The notes under the pieces were generated by a model. The model was given only the letters and a program-made list of their open reading frames with translations, ran no database searches and was not told where the DNA came from. Source: an uncultured Clostridia bacterium (GTDB taxonomy: Bacteria > Bacillota > Clostridia > Christensenellales > CAG-917). From it: DNA of 64,000 bases. Position 1 is the stretch's first letter; each line of letters begins with the position of its first letter. The stretch spans positions 62,001 to 126,000 of the forward strand of contig CANPWB010000001.1 of NCBI GenBank assembly GCA_947581925.1. Reading direction: 5' to 3'. Positions 39,245-49,092 of the stretch are shown here, piece after piece. The position numbers and the translations under genes were made by a program.

Positions 39245-39556
39245 TCACAAAAAATTTTTTAGGGCGAGGGAGAGGACGATTATCGCGACGACGCAAAGGG
39301 CGGAGATCGTGACGGTAACTATGGTGTTTTTTATTGAGTTTTTCTTTTGTGCTTTTTGTAAAATTTCATCTAAATCTTTAAGATCCGCGTCTCCATTGTC
39401 ATTCTGCAGCAAAACCGTCCACTCAAAGGAGGAAGATGAGTCGTCCGGAGCGAAGTTGCGCACGATCTCAACTACGCGCCAGCCTGCGTCGGTATACCAT
39501 GCAAGCGCGTCGCTCGGATCGCCGTCGGAGGATGTGATCTTTACAATTTTTTGCAT
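39245..39556 (-). CDS. hypothetical protein with one C-terminal TM
   Basis: ALAWYTDAGWRVVEIVRNF...NTIVTVTISALCVVAIIVLSLAL; SD AAGGAG before ATG at 39556. Confidence 0.6.
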   Translation of the reverse strand: MQKIVKITSSDGDPSDALAWYTDAGWRVVEIVRNFAPDDSSSSFEWTVLLQNDNGDADLKDLDEILQKAQKKNSIKNTIVTVTISALCVVAIIVLSLALKNFL

Positions 39557-39588
39557 TTTAATCTCCTTTTTTGTCAATAGTAGTATTT

Positions 39589-39607
39589 TATCCTACTTTA
39601 TAGGATA
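39589..39607. promoter_or_regulatory. inverted repeat TATCCTA-cttta-TAGGATA between divergent genes (operator candidate)
   Basis: Perfect 7-bp arms, between start 39556(-) and 39655(+). Confidence 0.65.
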
Positions 39608-39654
39608 AGTCAAGAATTTATATGATTTTTGATATACTACATACGAGGTGACTT

Positions 39655-39804
39655 ATGAGGCCGTTGAAGGAGAAGATAAGCATAACCATTGATTCCGATT
39701 TGCTCAAGGAGTTGAAACGCGAGGCGGAGCAGGACGACCGTTCGCTGTCGCAGTATATAAATTTGCTCTTGCGAAAGAGCGTAAAATCTCAAAAGGAGAA
39801 TTGA
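39655..39804 (+). CDS. 49-aa ribbon-helix-helix (Arc/CopG-like) DNA-binding protein, absent from the ORF track
   Basis: MRPLKEKISITIDSDLLKELKREAEQDDRSLSQYINLLLRKSVKSQKEN*; SD GAGG and -10 TATACT upstream. Confidence 0.8.
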   Translation: MRPLKEKISITIDSDLLKELKREAEQDDRSLSQYINLLLRKSVKSQKEN

Positions 39805-39995
39805 ATTTGCCGCCTTCCCGCCCGGAAGGCCTTTTTTTGTAACACACAAAATTTCGGGAAAGTGTGGGGATAATATTTTTGATGGTAGGGACATACGGAG
39901 ATATTTTAGGGTATTTTTTTTGCCTATTCGCCCCAAATGTTGCATTTGAAAAAGCGCTGTGATATAATGAATAAAAATAATTCCGAGGTGAATTT

Positions 39996-40748
39996 ATGGC
40001 AAGAAAACCCATTATTGCAGGCAACTGGAAGATGAACAACACCCTCGCCGAGACGAGGACGTTGGTAGAGGGGCTCATTCCCCTTGTCAAGGATGCAAAG
40101 TGCGACGTCGTCATCTGCACTCCGTACACAGATCTTGCTCTCGCGGTAGAACTCACGAAGGGCACAAACATCCATGTAGGTGCGGAAAATGTGCATTGGG
40201 CTGAAAAAGGCGCTTTTACGGGCGAGATATCCGCGAAGATGCTTGTCGAGCTCGGCGTAGAGTACGTCATCATCGGACACTCCGAGCGCCGTCAGTATTT
40301 CGGCGAGACGGACGAGACCGTCAACAAGAGAGTCAAGGCGGCTCTCGCGGCAGGGCTCAAACCCATCATCTGCGTAGGCGAGACCCTCGATGAGAGAGAG
40401 GCGGGCAAGGTCGAAGAAGTGCTCGTCAGACAGACAAAGGCGGCATTCGACGGCATAGACAAGGAAGAGCTTGACAACATCGTCATCGCATACGAGCCTG
40501 TTTGGGCTATCGGCACCGGCAAGACGGCTACGGCTCAAGTCGCGGACGAGACCATTGCCATCATCCGCAACACCATGGCTGAGCTGTATTGCCCCAAGTG
40601 CGCGGAGAATCGCGTACGCATCCAGTACGGCGGTAGCATGAACCCCAAGAACGCGGCGGAGCTTATGGCTATGCCTCAAATAGACGGCGGGCTCATCGGC
40701 GGCGCGTCCCTGAAGGCGGAGGATTTCTCCAAAGTCGTCAATTATTGA
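39996..40748 (+). CDS. tpiA: triosephosphate isomerase
   Basis: RKPIIAGNWKMNNTLAET, GHSERRQYF, AYEPVWAIGTGKTA, IQYGGSMNPKN. Confidence 0.98.
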   Translation: MARKPIIAGNWKMNNTLAETRTLVEGLIPLVKDAKCDVVICTPYTDLALAVELTKGTNIHVGAENVHWAEKGAFTGEISAKMLVELGVEYVIIGHSERRQYFGETDETVNKRVKAALAAGLKPIICVGETLDEREAGKVEEVLVRQTKAAFDGIDKEELDNIVIAYEPVWAIGTGKTATAQVADETIAIIRNTMAELYCPKCAENRVRIQYGGSMNPKNAAELMAMPQIDGGLIGGASLKAEDFSKVVNY

Positions 40749-40890
40749 GATAGATTTTGCGTTTGCGCGCCATGAAAGCAGGCGCGCAAATGTCAAAACA
40801 AGCAGTTTAACTCAGCGATATTGACATATAAAAGTCCGTATCGCGCAGTTTACGCGCGCTCCAAGGGGGCGCAAATATTTGTGACTTAAT

Positions 40891-42453
<1,563 letters not shown>

Positions 42454-42939
42454 TATATATGGGGCTACTCGCCCCGCACCCTCGGCAAGGGACTTCGTCC
42501 CCTGCACTCCAAGTAAAAAACGTGCGAACGTCGTGACTTTCGTCACTAGTTCGCGCGTTTTTGATTTGTCTGCAAGCGTCAAAACTCCTGCGTGAGAGCT
42601 TGATATTACGCTTTGTCCGAGTGATTAACGTTACCTTTGTCTGAGCGTCATCGGGGTCCCCACAAAATTGCGTAGCGATTTTATGGGGTATTTGATCGGG
42701 GTCCCCGCAAAATTACGCAGTGATTTTATGGGGTATTTGATCGGGGTCCCCGCAAAATTACGCAGTGATTTTATGGGGTTTAAAAAGAGCCACATTCGCG
42801 CTTTTTAGCTTGGGATTGCAAAGGGCAAAGAGCCCTTTGCCAGGGTGTGGGGTAGCGCCCCACCTGGGCGTGCGGGGCGAGTAGCCCTGCATGGGGCGAC
42901 GAAGTCCCTTGCCGGGGTGTGGGGCAGAGCCCCACGAGA
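42454..42939. repeat. modular intergenic palindromic element (locus IV) between two converging genes
   Basis: Forward modules after gpmI, three 45-bp hairpin units, then reversed modules abutting the acetyltransferase 3' end. Confidence 0.85.
42651..42780. repeat. three tandem 45-bp hairpin units
   Basis: TCGGGGTCCCC(G/A)CAAAATTRCGYAGYGATTTTATGGGGTATTTGA starting at 42651, 42696 and 42741. Confidence 0.95.
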
Positions 42940-43602
42940 TCAGTGATTTTTACGGGCGGGGGTTGGGATGGATTCGTGGACGTAGGAGTCCCAGACGTTC
43001 ATTTTGTCGCCGTCGTCGATGGTGCGTATCACGCGCGCGGGGACGCCTGCGGCGAAAGAGTGGGGTGGGATATCGCGTGTGACGACGCTGCCCGCGCCTA
43101 TGACGCAGCCGTCGCCTATGGTCACGCCGCCGCATACCGTCACGCAGGAGGCGAGCCATACGTCGTTGCCTATCGTGATTGGCTTTGCGTACTCGAGGTC
43201 GTGATAGCCCGTGGGATATTGCTGTTGTTTGCGCTCCTCCCAGTGCATGGGATGGACGGGAGTGGCGAGAGTGACTCGAGTGCCCAGCATGCAGCCGTTG
43301 CCTATTGTTATGGGGGCGATGTCAAGCATCGTGCAGTCAAAGTTTGCAAAAAAGTCGTCGCCGAAGGAGATGTTTATGCCGTATTCGCAATGGAAATCGC
43401 TCCAAATGCAAAAGTTTTTGCCGTGGTTGGGTATGAGTTTTTTGATTATGTGATTGCGGCGGGGCACATTCCACATATGCACGCGGTTGTATTTTTCCGA
43501 GAGTAGTAGCCCGCGAATATGCACTTTGTTGAGGTAGGGATCGGTGCAGTTGTAAAATTTGCCTGCGCGCATAAGCTCGAAATCTTTATTCTTTTCTGCC
43601 AT
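42940..43602 (-). CDS. maltose/galactoside O-acetyltransferase-like hexapeptide-repeat protein
   Basis: MAEKNKDFELMRAGKFYNCTDPYL...ITIGNDVWLASCVTVCGGVTIGDGCVIGAGSVVTRDIP; start at 43602. Confidence 0.9.
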   Translation of the reverse strand: MAEKNKDFELMRAGKFYNCTDPYLNKVHIRGLLLSEKYNRVHMWNVPRRNHIIKKLIPNHGKNFCIWSDFHCEYGINISFGDDFFANFDCTMLDIAPITIGNGCMLGTRVTLATPVHPMHWEERKQQQYPTGYHDLEYAKPITIGNDVWLASCVTVCGGVTIGDGCVIGAGSVVTRDIPPHSFAAGVPARVIRTIDDGDKMNVWDSYVHESIPTPARKNH

Positions 43603-43812
43603 AGAGTTTCCTTTTCGTTTCGGCTCCGCGACCGTTGCGGGGCAAAACGATTTATTTATTTTAATATGATTATAATAAACTTTATATACAATTTCAACCT
43701 CAAATTCGACTTCAAATGCGAAAATACTCAAAAAATGCTCAAACGTGCGGCGCAATTTTGCGTATGTTGTTGAAAATAGTAAGCAAAGAGAATAAAATGT
43801 TTTTTGAATATT

Positions 43813-43838
43813 TGTAACCGTATGACTACTCAAACGTA
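43813..43838 (+). promoter_or_regulatory. ECF-type promoter TGTAAC-N16-CGTA
   Basis: TGTAAC 43813-43818 and CGTA 43835-43838 upstream of the ECF sigma gene. Confidence 0.65.
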
Positions 43839-43864
43839 TTTTTAGCAAAAAAGGAGAGCACGCC

Positions 43865-44347
43865 ATGAAGAACGCGGCTTTTGAAAAGCTGTTCAAGACA
43901 TATTATAACGAAGCGTTGCTTTATGTGTGCTCTCTGACTCACAACCGCGCGCTCGCGGAGGACATCGTGCAGGAGGCGTTTTCAAAGGCGCTCACCTCCA
44001 TAGACGACGAGAGGGACACCTTCAAGTATTGGCTGTTCAAGGTGAGCAGAAATTGCTACTTCGACTACCTGCGCAAGACGAAACGCCTTACGCCCATAGA
44101 CGACAAGCAGCGCAGCGAGGAGAGAGAACTCGTACAGGGTCTCATAGAAAAAGAAGAGTATGTGGCGCTGTACAAGGCGATATCCGACCTCAAAGAGAAC
44201 TACCGAGAAGTCGTGTTGCTTTACTACTTCGACGGGTTGAGCGTGAGTGAGATAGCGAACATTACGGGGCAGTCAACGGACAATGTAAAGGTGTTGTTGT
44301 TCAGAGCCCGTGCAAAATTGAAACAATTGTTGGAGGCGAAATTATGA
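43865..44347 (+). CDS. ECF RNA polymerase sigma factor
   Basis: ALAEDIVQEAFSKAL...YWLFKVSRNCYFDYLRK...LLYYFDGLSVSEIANITGQSTDNVKVLLFRARAKL. Confidence 0.95.
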   Translation: MKNAAFEKLFKTYYNEALLYVCSLTHNRALAEDIVQEAFSKALTSIDDERDTFKYWLFKVSRNCYFDYLRKTKRLTPIDDKQRSEERELVQGLIEKEEYVALYKAISDLKENYREVVLLYYFDGLSVSEIANITGQSTDNVKVLLFRARAKLKQLLEAKL

Positions 44348-45294
44348 ATTTCGAAGAGGTATTGCAAAAGGTCAAAGCGGGCACCGCGACCGACGAGGAA
44401 CGCGCCTTTTTCGAGAAGAGACTGGAAGAGGCTCGCTCCGCGCTGTCGGGCAAGAGACCGCTCGACTTTGACGAGGCTCTCTCCCACGTGCAGGACGGCA
44501 CCGCTACGGAGGAAGAGCGAGAGTATGTGACGAGCAGGCTTGCGGACGCTACGGCGTTTTTGGGTAGCTCGGCGGCGGAGGAGACCCCCGAGGAAGAGGT
44601 TTTAGACGAAGAGAACGCCGCAGAAGAGGATATCTCGGATGTTAGCGCCGAAAAAAAGAACGCTCCCGAAAACGAGGAAAATTCGGCGTTGGAGTTTGAG
44701 GAGGCGCTCGATCATGTGCAGCAAGGCACCGCTACGGAGAGGGAAAAGCTGTATGTAAAGTCGCAGATGGCGGCGGCGAACGCATTCTTCTCAAACGATT
44801 TCAGAAGGAGCGGTGCGCCCGTCAGAGAGGCGAGCGGCGCGGAAGTCAAGAAGGCTAAAAAATCCTTCAAGATGCGCTATATCGTCATCCCCATATGCGT
44901 TGTGATGGTCGTTATCTTGGCGGTGGGCGCGATACTCGGCGGCGTGTTCGGGTTTGCGGCAAGCAGCGCTCATAAAAACATGACGATAAGCCGCGACGAG
45001 TGCAAACAGCTTGCAAAACAGTATGTTCTTGACAGGCAAAGACAAATCTTTGTGGAGCTCGAACAGACTACATTCAATGCGGATCAGCTTTATATAGAGG
45101 ATGACGAGAGACACTTCAACTATAACGAGCATGACTTGAGCGCAAGCTATTATTCATACGAGATAGAAGTCAAGGGGCGCCTCTTTGTCGAGGGCGGCGT
45201 GCGCAAGCCTGTCGTCGAGATAGAGGTGAAAGTTGAGGTCAACTCTAAGACGGGGAATATATATGTCCTTGAAAGGGATATAGATTGGGATTGA
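44344..45294 (+). CDS. putative membrane anti-sigma factor with three GTATEEE modules and a PepSY-like C-terminus
   Basis: Overlaps sigma stop; three FxEAL..VQxGTATxEExxYV copies, one TM, extracytoplasmic domain. Confidence 0.65.
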   Translation: MNFEEVLQKVKAGTATDEERAFFEKRLEEARSALSGKRPLDFDEALSHVQDGTATEEEREYVTSRLADATAFLGSSAAEETPEEEVLDEENAAEEDISDVSAEKKNAPENEENSALEFEEALDHVQQGTATEREKLYVKSQMAAANAFFSNDFRRSGAPVREASGAEVKKAKKSFKMRYIVIPICVVMVVILAVGAILGGVFGFAASSAHKNMTISRDECKQLAKQYVLDRQRQIFVELEQTTFNADQLYIEDDERHFNYNEHDLSASYYSYEIEVKGRLFVEGGVRKPVVEIEVKVEVNSKTGNIYVLERDIDWD

Positions 45295-45304
45295 GAGGTG
45301 AAAT

Positions 45305-45847
45305 ATGAACTTTGACGAGGCGTTGAGACATATGCAGGAAGGCACTGCCACCGACGAGGAAAAGGCGTATGTGGAGGAGAAACTTAAGAGCGCGAACAAT
45401 AGCGTAAAAAGCGATTCTCCCCGCATTATCGAAAAGCCGAAACCAGCGAAGATAAAGGGACAAAAGAGAGAACGCAGCAAGTTTTTCACACTTATTGCCG
45501 TTATCATCGCGATATTTCTCGTGCTCGGCGTGATATTCGCGGGAGTTTTCGGCTCCGCGGCGGCGAATGCGAAGAAGGCGGAAGTCATAAGCAAAGCGGA
45601 AGCTCAAGAAATGGGGCAGATGTATGTTTACAGACTTGCACAAGACGGCGCTATGGCTCTTCCGCTTGTGACGTCTATTGACGATGTGAAACTTTACGAT
45701 ATTGACCACGACTTGGCCTATGATCCCGCAAAGCCCGCGAACAGCTATTATGTGTATGAGATAATTTACAATGTGATGGGCTCCCGTATCGAGGTCGAAG
45801 TTGACACGAGAAACGGCAATTGCGCGACCACAGACGTGGACAATTGA
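45305..45847 (+). CDS. putative second membrane anti-sigma/partner protein with one GTATEEE module
   Basis: MNFDEALRHMQEGTATDEEKAYVEEKLKSA, one TM, PepSY-like C-terminus. Confidence 0.65.
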   Translation: MNFDEALRHMQEGTATDEEKAYVEEKLKSANNSVKSDSPRIIEKPKPAKIKGQKRERSKFFTLIAVIIAIFLVLGVIFAGVFGSAAANAKKAEVISKAEAQEMGQMYVYRLAQDGAMALPLVTSIDDVKLYDIDHDLAYDPAKPANSYYVYEIIYNVMGSRIEVEVDTRNGNCATTDVDN

Positions 45848-45888
45848 CGCCCATATAAACCTGCGGCATTTCAAGCCGTATATCACGA

Positions 45889-45934
45889 CACACAAAAATT
45901 GCTCCCGATGTTTAGGGGAGCAATTTTTTGTGTG
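45889..45934. terminator. bidirectional terminator between convergent operons
   Basis: CACACAAAAATTGCTCCC..GGGAGCAATTTTTTGTGTG. Confidence 0.9.
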
Positions 45935-46020
45935 TTTATTGCGATTTTGTCCAAACGTCATGAGTTTTAACAACTTTTCAACCGACGTGAGTTTTTCAGT
46001 ATGTTTAAACGTTTTGAGCC

Positions 46021-46878
46021 TTACAGCGTGAAGGTTGGGACGACCGCGCCGCCGTAAGTCTTGTTGATGAAGTCAATGACCTCTTGAGATTTGAGCGCGT
46101 CTACGAGCGCCTTGATCTTTGCGTCGTTCTCGTGTCCCTTTTTGACGGCAATGACGTTTGCATAAAGCTGCGCCGCGTCGCCTTGCGCGTTCTCAATGCC
46201 GAGTGCGTCCTCTTTGGCGTTGAGTCCCGCTTGTAGCGCGTAGTTGCCGTTGATGACCGCGAGCGCGCCGTCATTTTGTTGATCGAGCTGAGCGGCGAGC
46301 GACTCTGCTAATACCGGGTTGATTTTGTTGCCGTTGTCGTTTGCGATGTCCTCAACGGTGAGATTTTCGTTGGGATCCGCATCGTTCTTAAGGGTGATGA
46401 ATCCCTCGTCTTGCAATACGTACAGTGCACGGGTGCGGTTGGAACCGTCGTTGGGGATGAGTATGGTGCGCCCGGTCTTTTGCGAAGCATAGTCCGTAGC
46501 GGTTACGTTCTTGCCATATACGCCAAACGGCTCATAGTGTATCTTTGCAACTGCGACGAGGTCTGTTTTGTAGTCATTGTTGAAGGTGTTGAGATAGGGC
46601 GTGTGCTGGAAATAGTTCGCGTTGAGCGAGCCTTCGTCAAGCGCGGTATTGGGCGTGGTGTAGTCGTCAAATACCTTTACGACAAGGTTGTAGCCCTGTT
46701 CTTTGAGCTTGCCTTTGATCGCATTCAGTATCTCGGCATGAGGGGACGCGCTGGCGCCGACGACGATGGTTTTAGGGTCGTTGGGATCGACTTTGTTGCA
46801 AGCGGTGAGCGCGAGTGAGAGCGTGAGCGCGACAAGCGCTACGCAGATGATGACAGCAATGAGTTTGTTCTTTTTCAT
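46021..46878 (-). CDS. metQ: methionine ABC transporter substrate-binding lipoprotein (NlpA/MetQ)
   Basis: VVGASASPHAEILNAIKGKLKEQGYNLVVKVFDDYTTPNTALDEGSLNANYFQHTPYL. Confidence 0.95.
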   Translation of the reverse strand: MKKNKLIAVIICVALVALTLSLALTACNKVDPNDPKTIVVGASASPHAEILNAIKGKLKEQGYNLVVKVFDDYTTPNTALDEGSLNANYFQHTPYLNTFNNDYKTDLVAVAKIHYEPFGVYGKNVTATDYASQKTGRTILIPNDGSNRTRALYVLQDEGFITLKNDADPNENLTVEDIANDNGNKINPVLAESLAAQLDQQNDGALAVINGNYALQAGLNAKEDALGIENAQGDAAQLYANVIAVKKGHENDAKIKALVDALKSQEVIDFINKTYGGAVVPTFTL

Positions 46879-46933
46879 AAAAATTCTCCTGAATTTGATT
46901 TTTATTTTTTTACGCCGGGGGCGGTGTTTTTGT

Positions 46934-47719
46934 TTATAAATTTTGATCGTCTTGCCCGACTATCTCGTCATTTTTTGTGGATATGGGGGCGGGAAGTTCC
47001 TCTACGGGCGGTTGAGCGGATACAACCGCGGCCTTTTTCACTTTTCCGAAATATACTCGCCTGTCAAGGCGTTTTGCCAGTAACATGCCAAGCTCCTGAA
47101 TGATCTGCACTATGACAATGGTGAGCACTACGCACAACCATATGACATCCTGCGCGTTTGACGGACGAGCTTGCGTTACAGCAAGCGAGCCGAGACCGCC
47201 GCCGCTTATCGTGCCCGCCATTGCGGAGTAGCCGATTATCGTGACCGTGGATATGACTGCGCCTACTATGAGGGAGGGCTTTGCCTCGGGCAGGTATACC
47301 TTCCAGATTATCTGCCACGTGTTTGCGCCCATGGATCGCGCCGCCTCGATGACGCCCTTGTCCACCTCTTTGACGGAGGACTCCACCATGCGCGCTATGT
47401 AGGGGGCGGCGGCTACGACAAGCATGAATATCATCGCCTCGTTGCCTATGCTCGTGCCTATTATCGCGCGGGACACGGGGATGAGCGCGACCATAAGTAT
47501 GATGAAGGGTATGGAGCGCAGAATGTTGACGATGACGCCCACTATCTTGTTCAGCCACGGAATGGGTTTTATGCCGTTCTTGTCCGTCGCGCAAAGCAAT
47601 ATGCCAAGCGGGAGACCTATGAGATAGGCGACGGCGGTGGAGATGAGCGTCATATATATTGTTTCAAATGCGGCGAGGGCGAACCCTTCAAAGCCGAGTT
47701 GTCCGAATAGCCTGCTCAT
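46934..47719 (-). CDS. metI: methionine ABC transporter permease
   Basis: TLISTAVAYLIGLPLGILL...VNILRSIPFIILMVALIP. Confidence 0.95.
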   Translation of the reverse strand: MSRLFGQLGFEGFALAAFETIYMTLISTAVAYLIGLPLGILLCATDKNGIKPIPWLNKIVGVIVNILRSIPFIILMVALIPVSRAIIGTSIGNEAMIFMLVVAAAPYIARMVESSVKEVDKGVIEAARSMGANTWQIIWKVYLPEAKPSLIVGAVISTVTIIGYSAMAGTISGGGLGSLAVTQARPSNAQDVIWLCVVLTIVIVQIIQELGMLLAKRLDRRVYFGKVKKAAVVSAQPPVEELPAPISTKNDEIVGQDDQNL

Positions 47720-48750
47720 AATTCCTCCTCAAATCGCACGTTGTGCCTCAAAAGATAGGATTTTGCCGCTTCGAGTTGTCCGTCCTCTTCGCTTACGGCG
47801 ATGACCATGTGCCCAAAGGACTTGCCGTCTATGTTTTTCGTGTCCGCATAAAGTATATTCGCCTTTACGCCGCACTCGAGCGCAAGCCCCGATATTACGG
47901 GCGTATCCGCCTCGTCGCCCGCAAATATGAGCCTCAGTTTTTTGCCGCCTTCGCTCTCTATAGCGCGGATAAGGTCGGGGATTATAAGCTCCTTTGCGAT
48001 GTCCGACTGCGGGGTGGAGAATACGTCCGTAACTTTGCCCGTCTCGGCGATCTTGCTGTTTGAAATGACAGCGACGTCCGTACATATGCTCTCGACGACC
48101 TTCATCTCGTGCGTGATGACTATGACCGTCACGCCCAGCTTTTCGTTGATGTCTTTGAGCAGAGCGAGTATGGATTTCGTAGTAGTGGGATCGAGCGCGC
48201 TCGTCGCCTCGTCGCACAGCAGATATTTTGGTCTCAGCGCAAGCGCACGCGCTATGGCGACGCGCTGTTTTTGCCCGCCGCTCAGTTGCGAAGGATAGGA
48301 GTTTGCCTTGTCGGATAGTTCCACAAGCTCCAAAAGCTCCTTCACGCGCTCATCTCGCCTTGCCTTTTCCACTCTGAACGGGACGGGGGAGTCTTTGGGA
48401 CTGCGCTTGCTCTGTCTTGGGGCGATGTCCAGCGGAAAACGCACGTTCTGCGCCACGGTGCGCTGTTCGAGCAAGTTGAAGTTTTGAAATATCATGCCGA
48501 TGTTTTTTCTGAGCAGGTTGAGGCGCTTTTGCTTTACGCGGGTGATATCCTCGCCGTCTATGATAACGCTGCCCTCGGTGGGCTTTTCAAGCATGTTTAT
48601 GCACCTGACCAGCGTACTCTTGCCCGCGCCCGAAAGTCCTATTACGCCAAAAATCGCGCCGTCCGGTATGGTGAGGTCGATGTCGTTCAGGGCAACGGTG
48701 TCGCCGCTCTTTGACGGATAGATCTTGGTGAGATGTTTGATTTCTATCAT
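47716..48750 (-). CDS. metN: methionine ABC transporter ATP-binding protein
   Basis: MIEIKHLTKIYPSKSGDTVALNDIDLTIPDG; Walker A GLSGAGKSTLVRCIN; C-terminal NIL-like domain; start at 48750. Confidence 0.95.
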   Translation of the reverse strand: MIEIKHLTKIYPSKSGDTVALNDIDLTIPDGAIFGVIGLSGAGKSTLVRCINMLEKPTEGSVIIDGEDITRVKQKRLNLLRKNIGMIFQNFNLLEQRTVAQNVRFPLDIAPRQSKRSPKDSPVPFRVEKARRDERVKELLELVELSDKANSYPSQLSGGQKQRVAIARALALRPKYLLCDEATSALDPTTTKSILALLKDINEKLGVTVIVITHEMKVVESICTDVAVISNSKIAETGKVTDVFSTPQSDIAKELIIPDLIRAIESEGGKKLRLIFAGDEADTPVISGLALECGVKANILYADTKNIDGKSFGHMVIAVSEEDGQLEAAKSYLLRHNVRFEEEL

Positions 48751-48814
48751 ACTGTCCTTATGCTCGCAGCGCGAGCGATGTTTTGTTTTGAAAATACGAT
48801 TTTTATTTTTATGT

Positions 48815-48848
48815 TGAAAATAAAATCGCTCGGGAGCTTTCCCGAGCG
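48815..48848 (-). terminator. intrinsic terminator in the metN leader (attenuator candidate)
   Basis: Minus strand CGCTCGGGA-aagc-TCCCGAGCG-ATTTTATTTT. Confidence 0.8.
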
Positions 48849-48869
48849 AGCATTGCTTTGACTTCAGCC

Positions 48870-48947
48870 TCAGAGGACGGCGAAAAGTCCCGACAATACT
48901 GCTCGGGATCTGCGCATGCCCATCATCATGTTGCTGATACGGAACAT
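48870..48947 (-). CDS. 25-codon Met-rich leader peptide MFRISNMMMGMRRSRAVLSGLFAVL upstream of metNIQ
   Basis: AAGGAGG SD (48954-48960), ATG 48947, TGA 48870-48872; 5 Met of 25 with MMMGM. Confidence 0.7.
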   Translation of the reverse strand: MFRISNMMMGMRRSRAVLSGLFAVL

Positions 48948-48975
48948 AATCCGCCTCCTTGCTTTGGATAGATGA

Positions 48976-49005
48976 AGTGTAGCAAACATTTATGCCTCGT
49001 GTCAA
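48976..49005 (-). promoter_or_regulatory. promoter TTGACA-N18-TACACT for the metN leader
   Basis: Minus strand TTGACA (49005-49000) and TACACT (48981-48976). Confidence 0.7.
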
Positions 49006-49046
49006 GCGAATTTTCAAAATTTTTCAATTGAGCGTATATTCGGCGC

Positions 49047-49076
49047 AAGTATTTTTGCGGGGAGACTGCATACAAT
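49047..49076 (+). promoter_or_regulatory. sporulation sigma-E-like promoter AAGTATTT-N14-CATACAAT
   Basis: -10 CATACAAT 49069-49076; upstream of the ytxC-like gene. Confidence 0.5.
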
Positions 49077-49092
49077 ATTGACGAGGTGATTC

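Noticed and set aside
42651-42780. CRISPR-like array of three regularly spaced repeats
   Set aside because: The 45-bp units are contiguous palindromic repeats with no variable spacers and no cas genes nearby.
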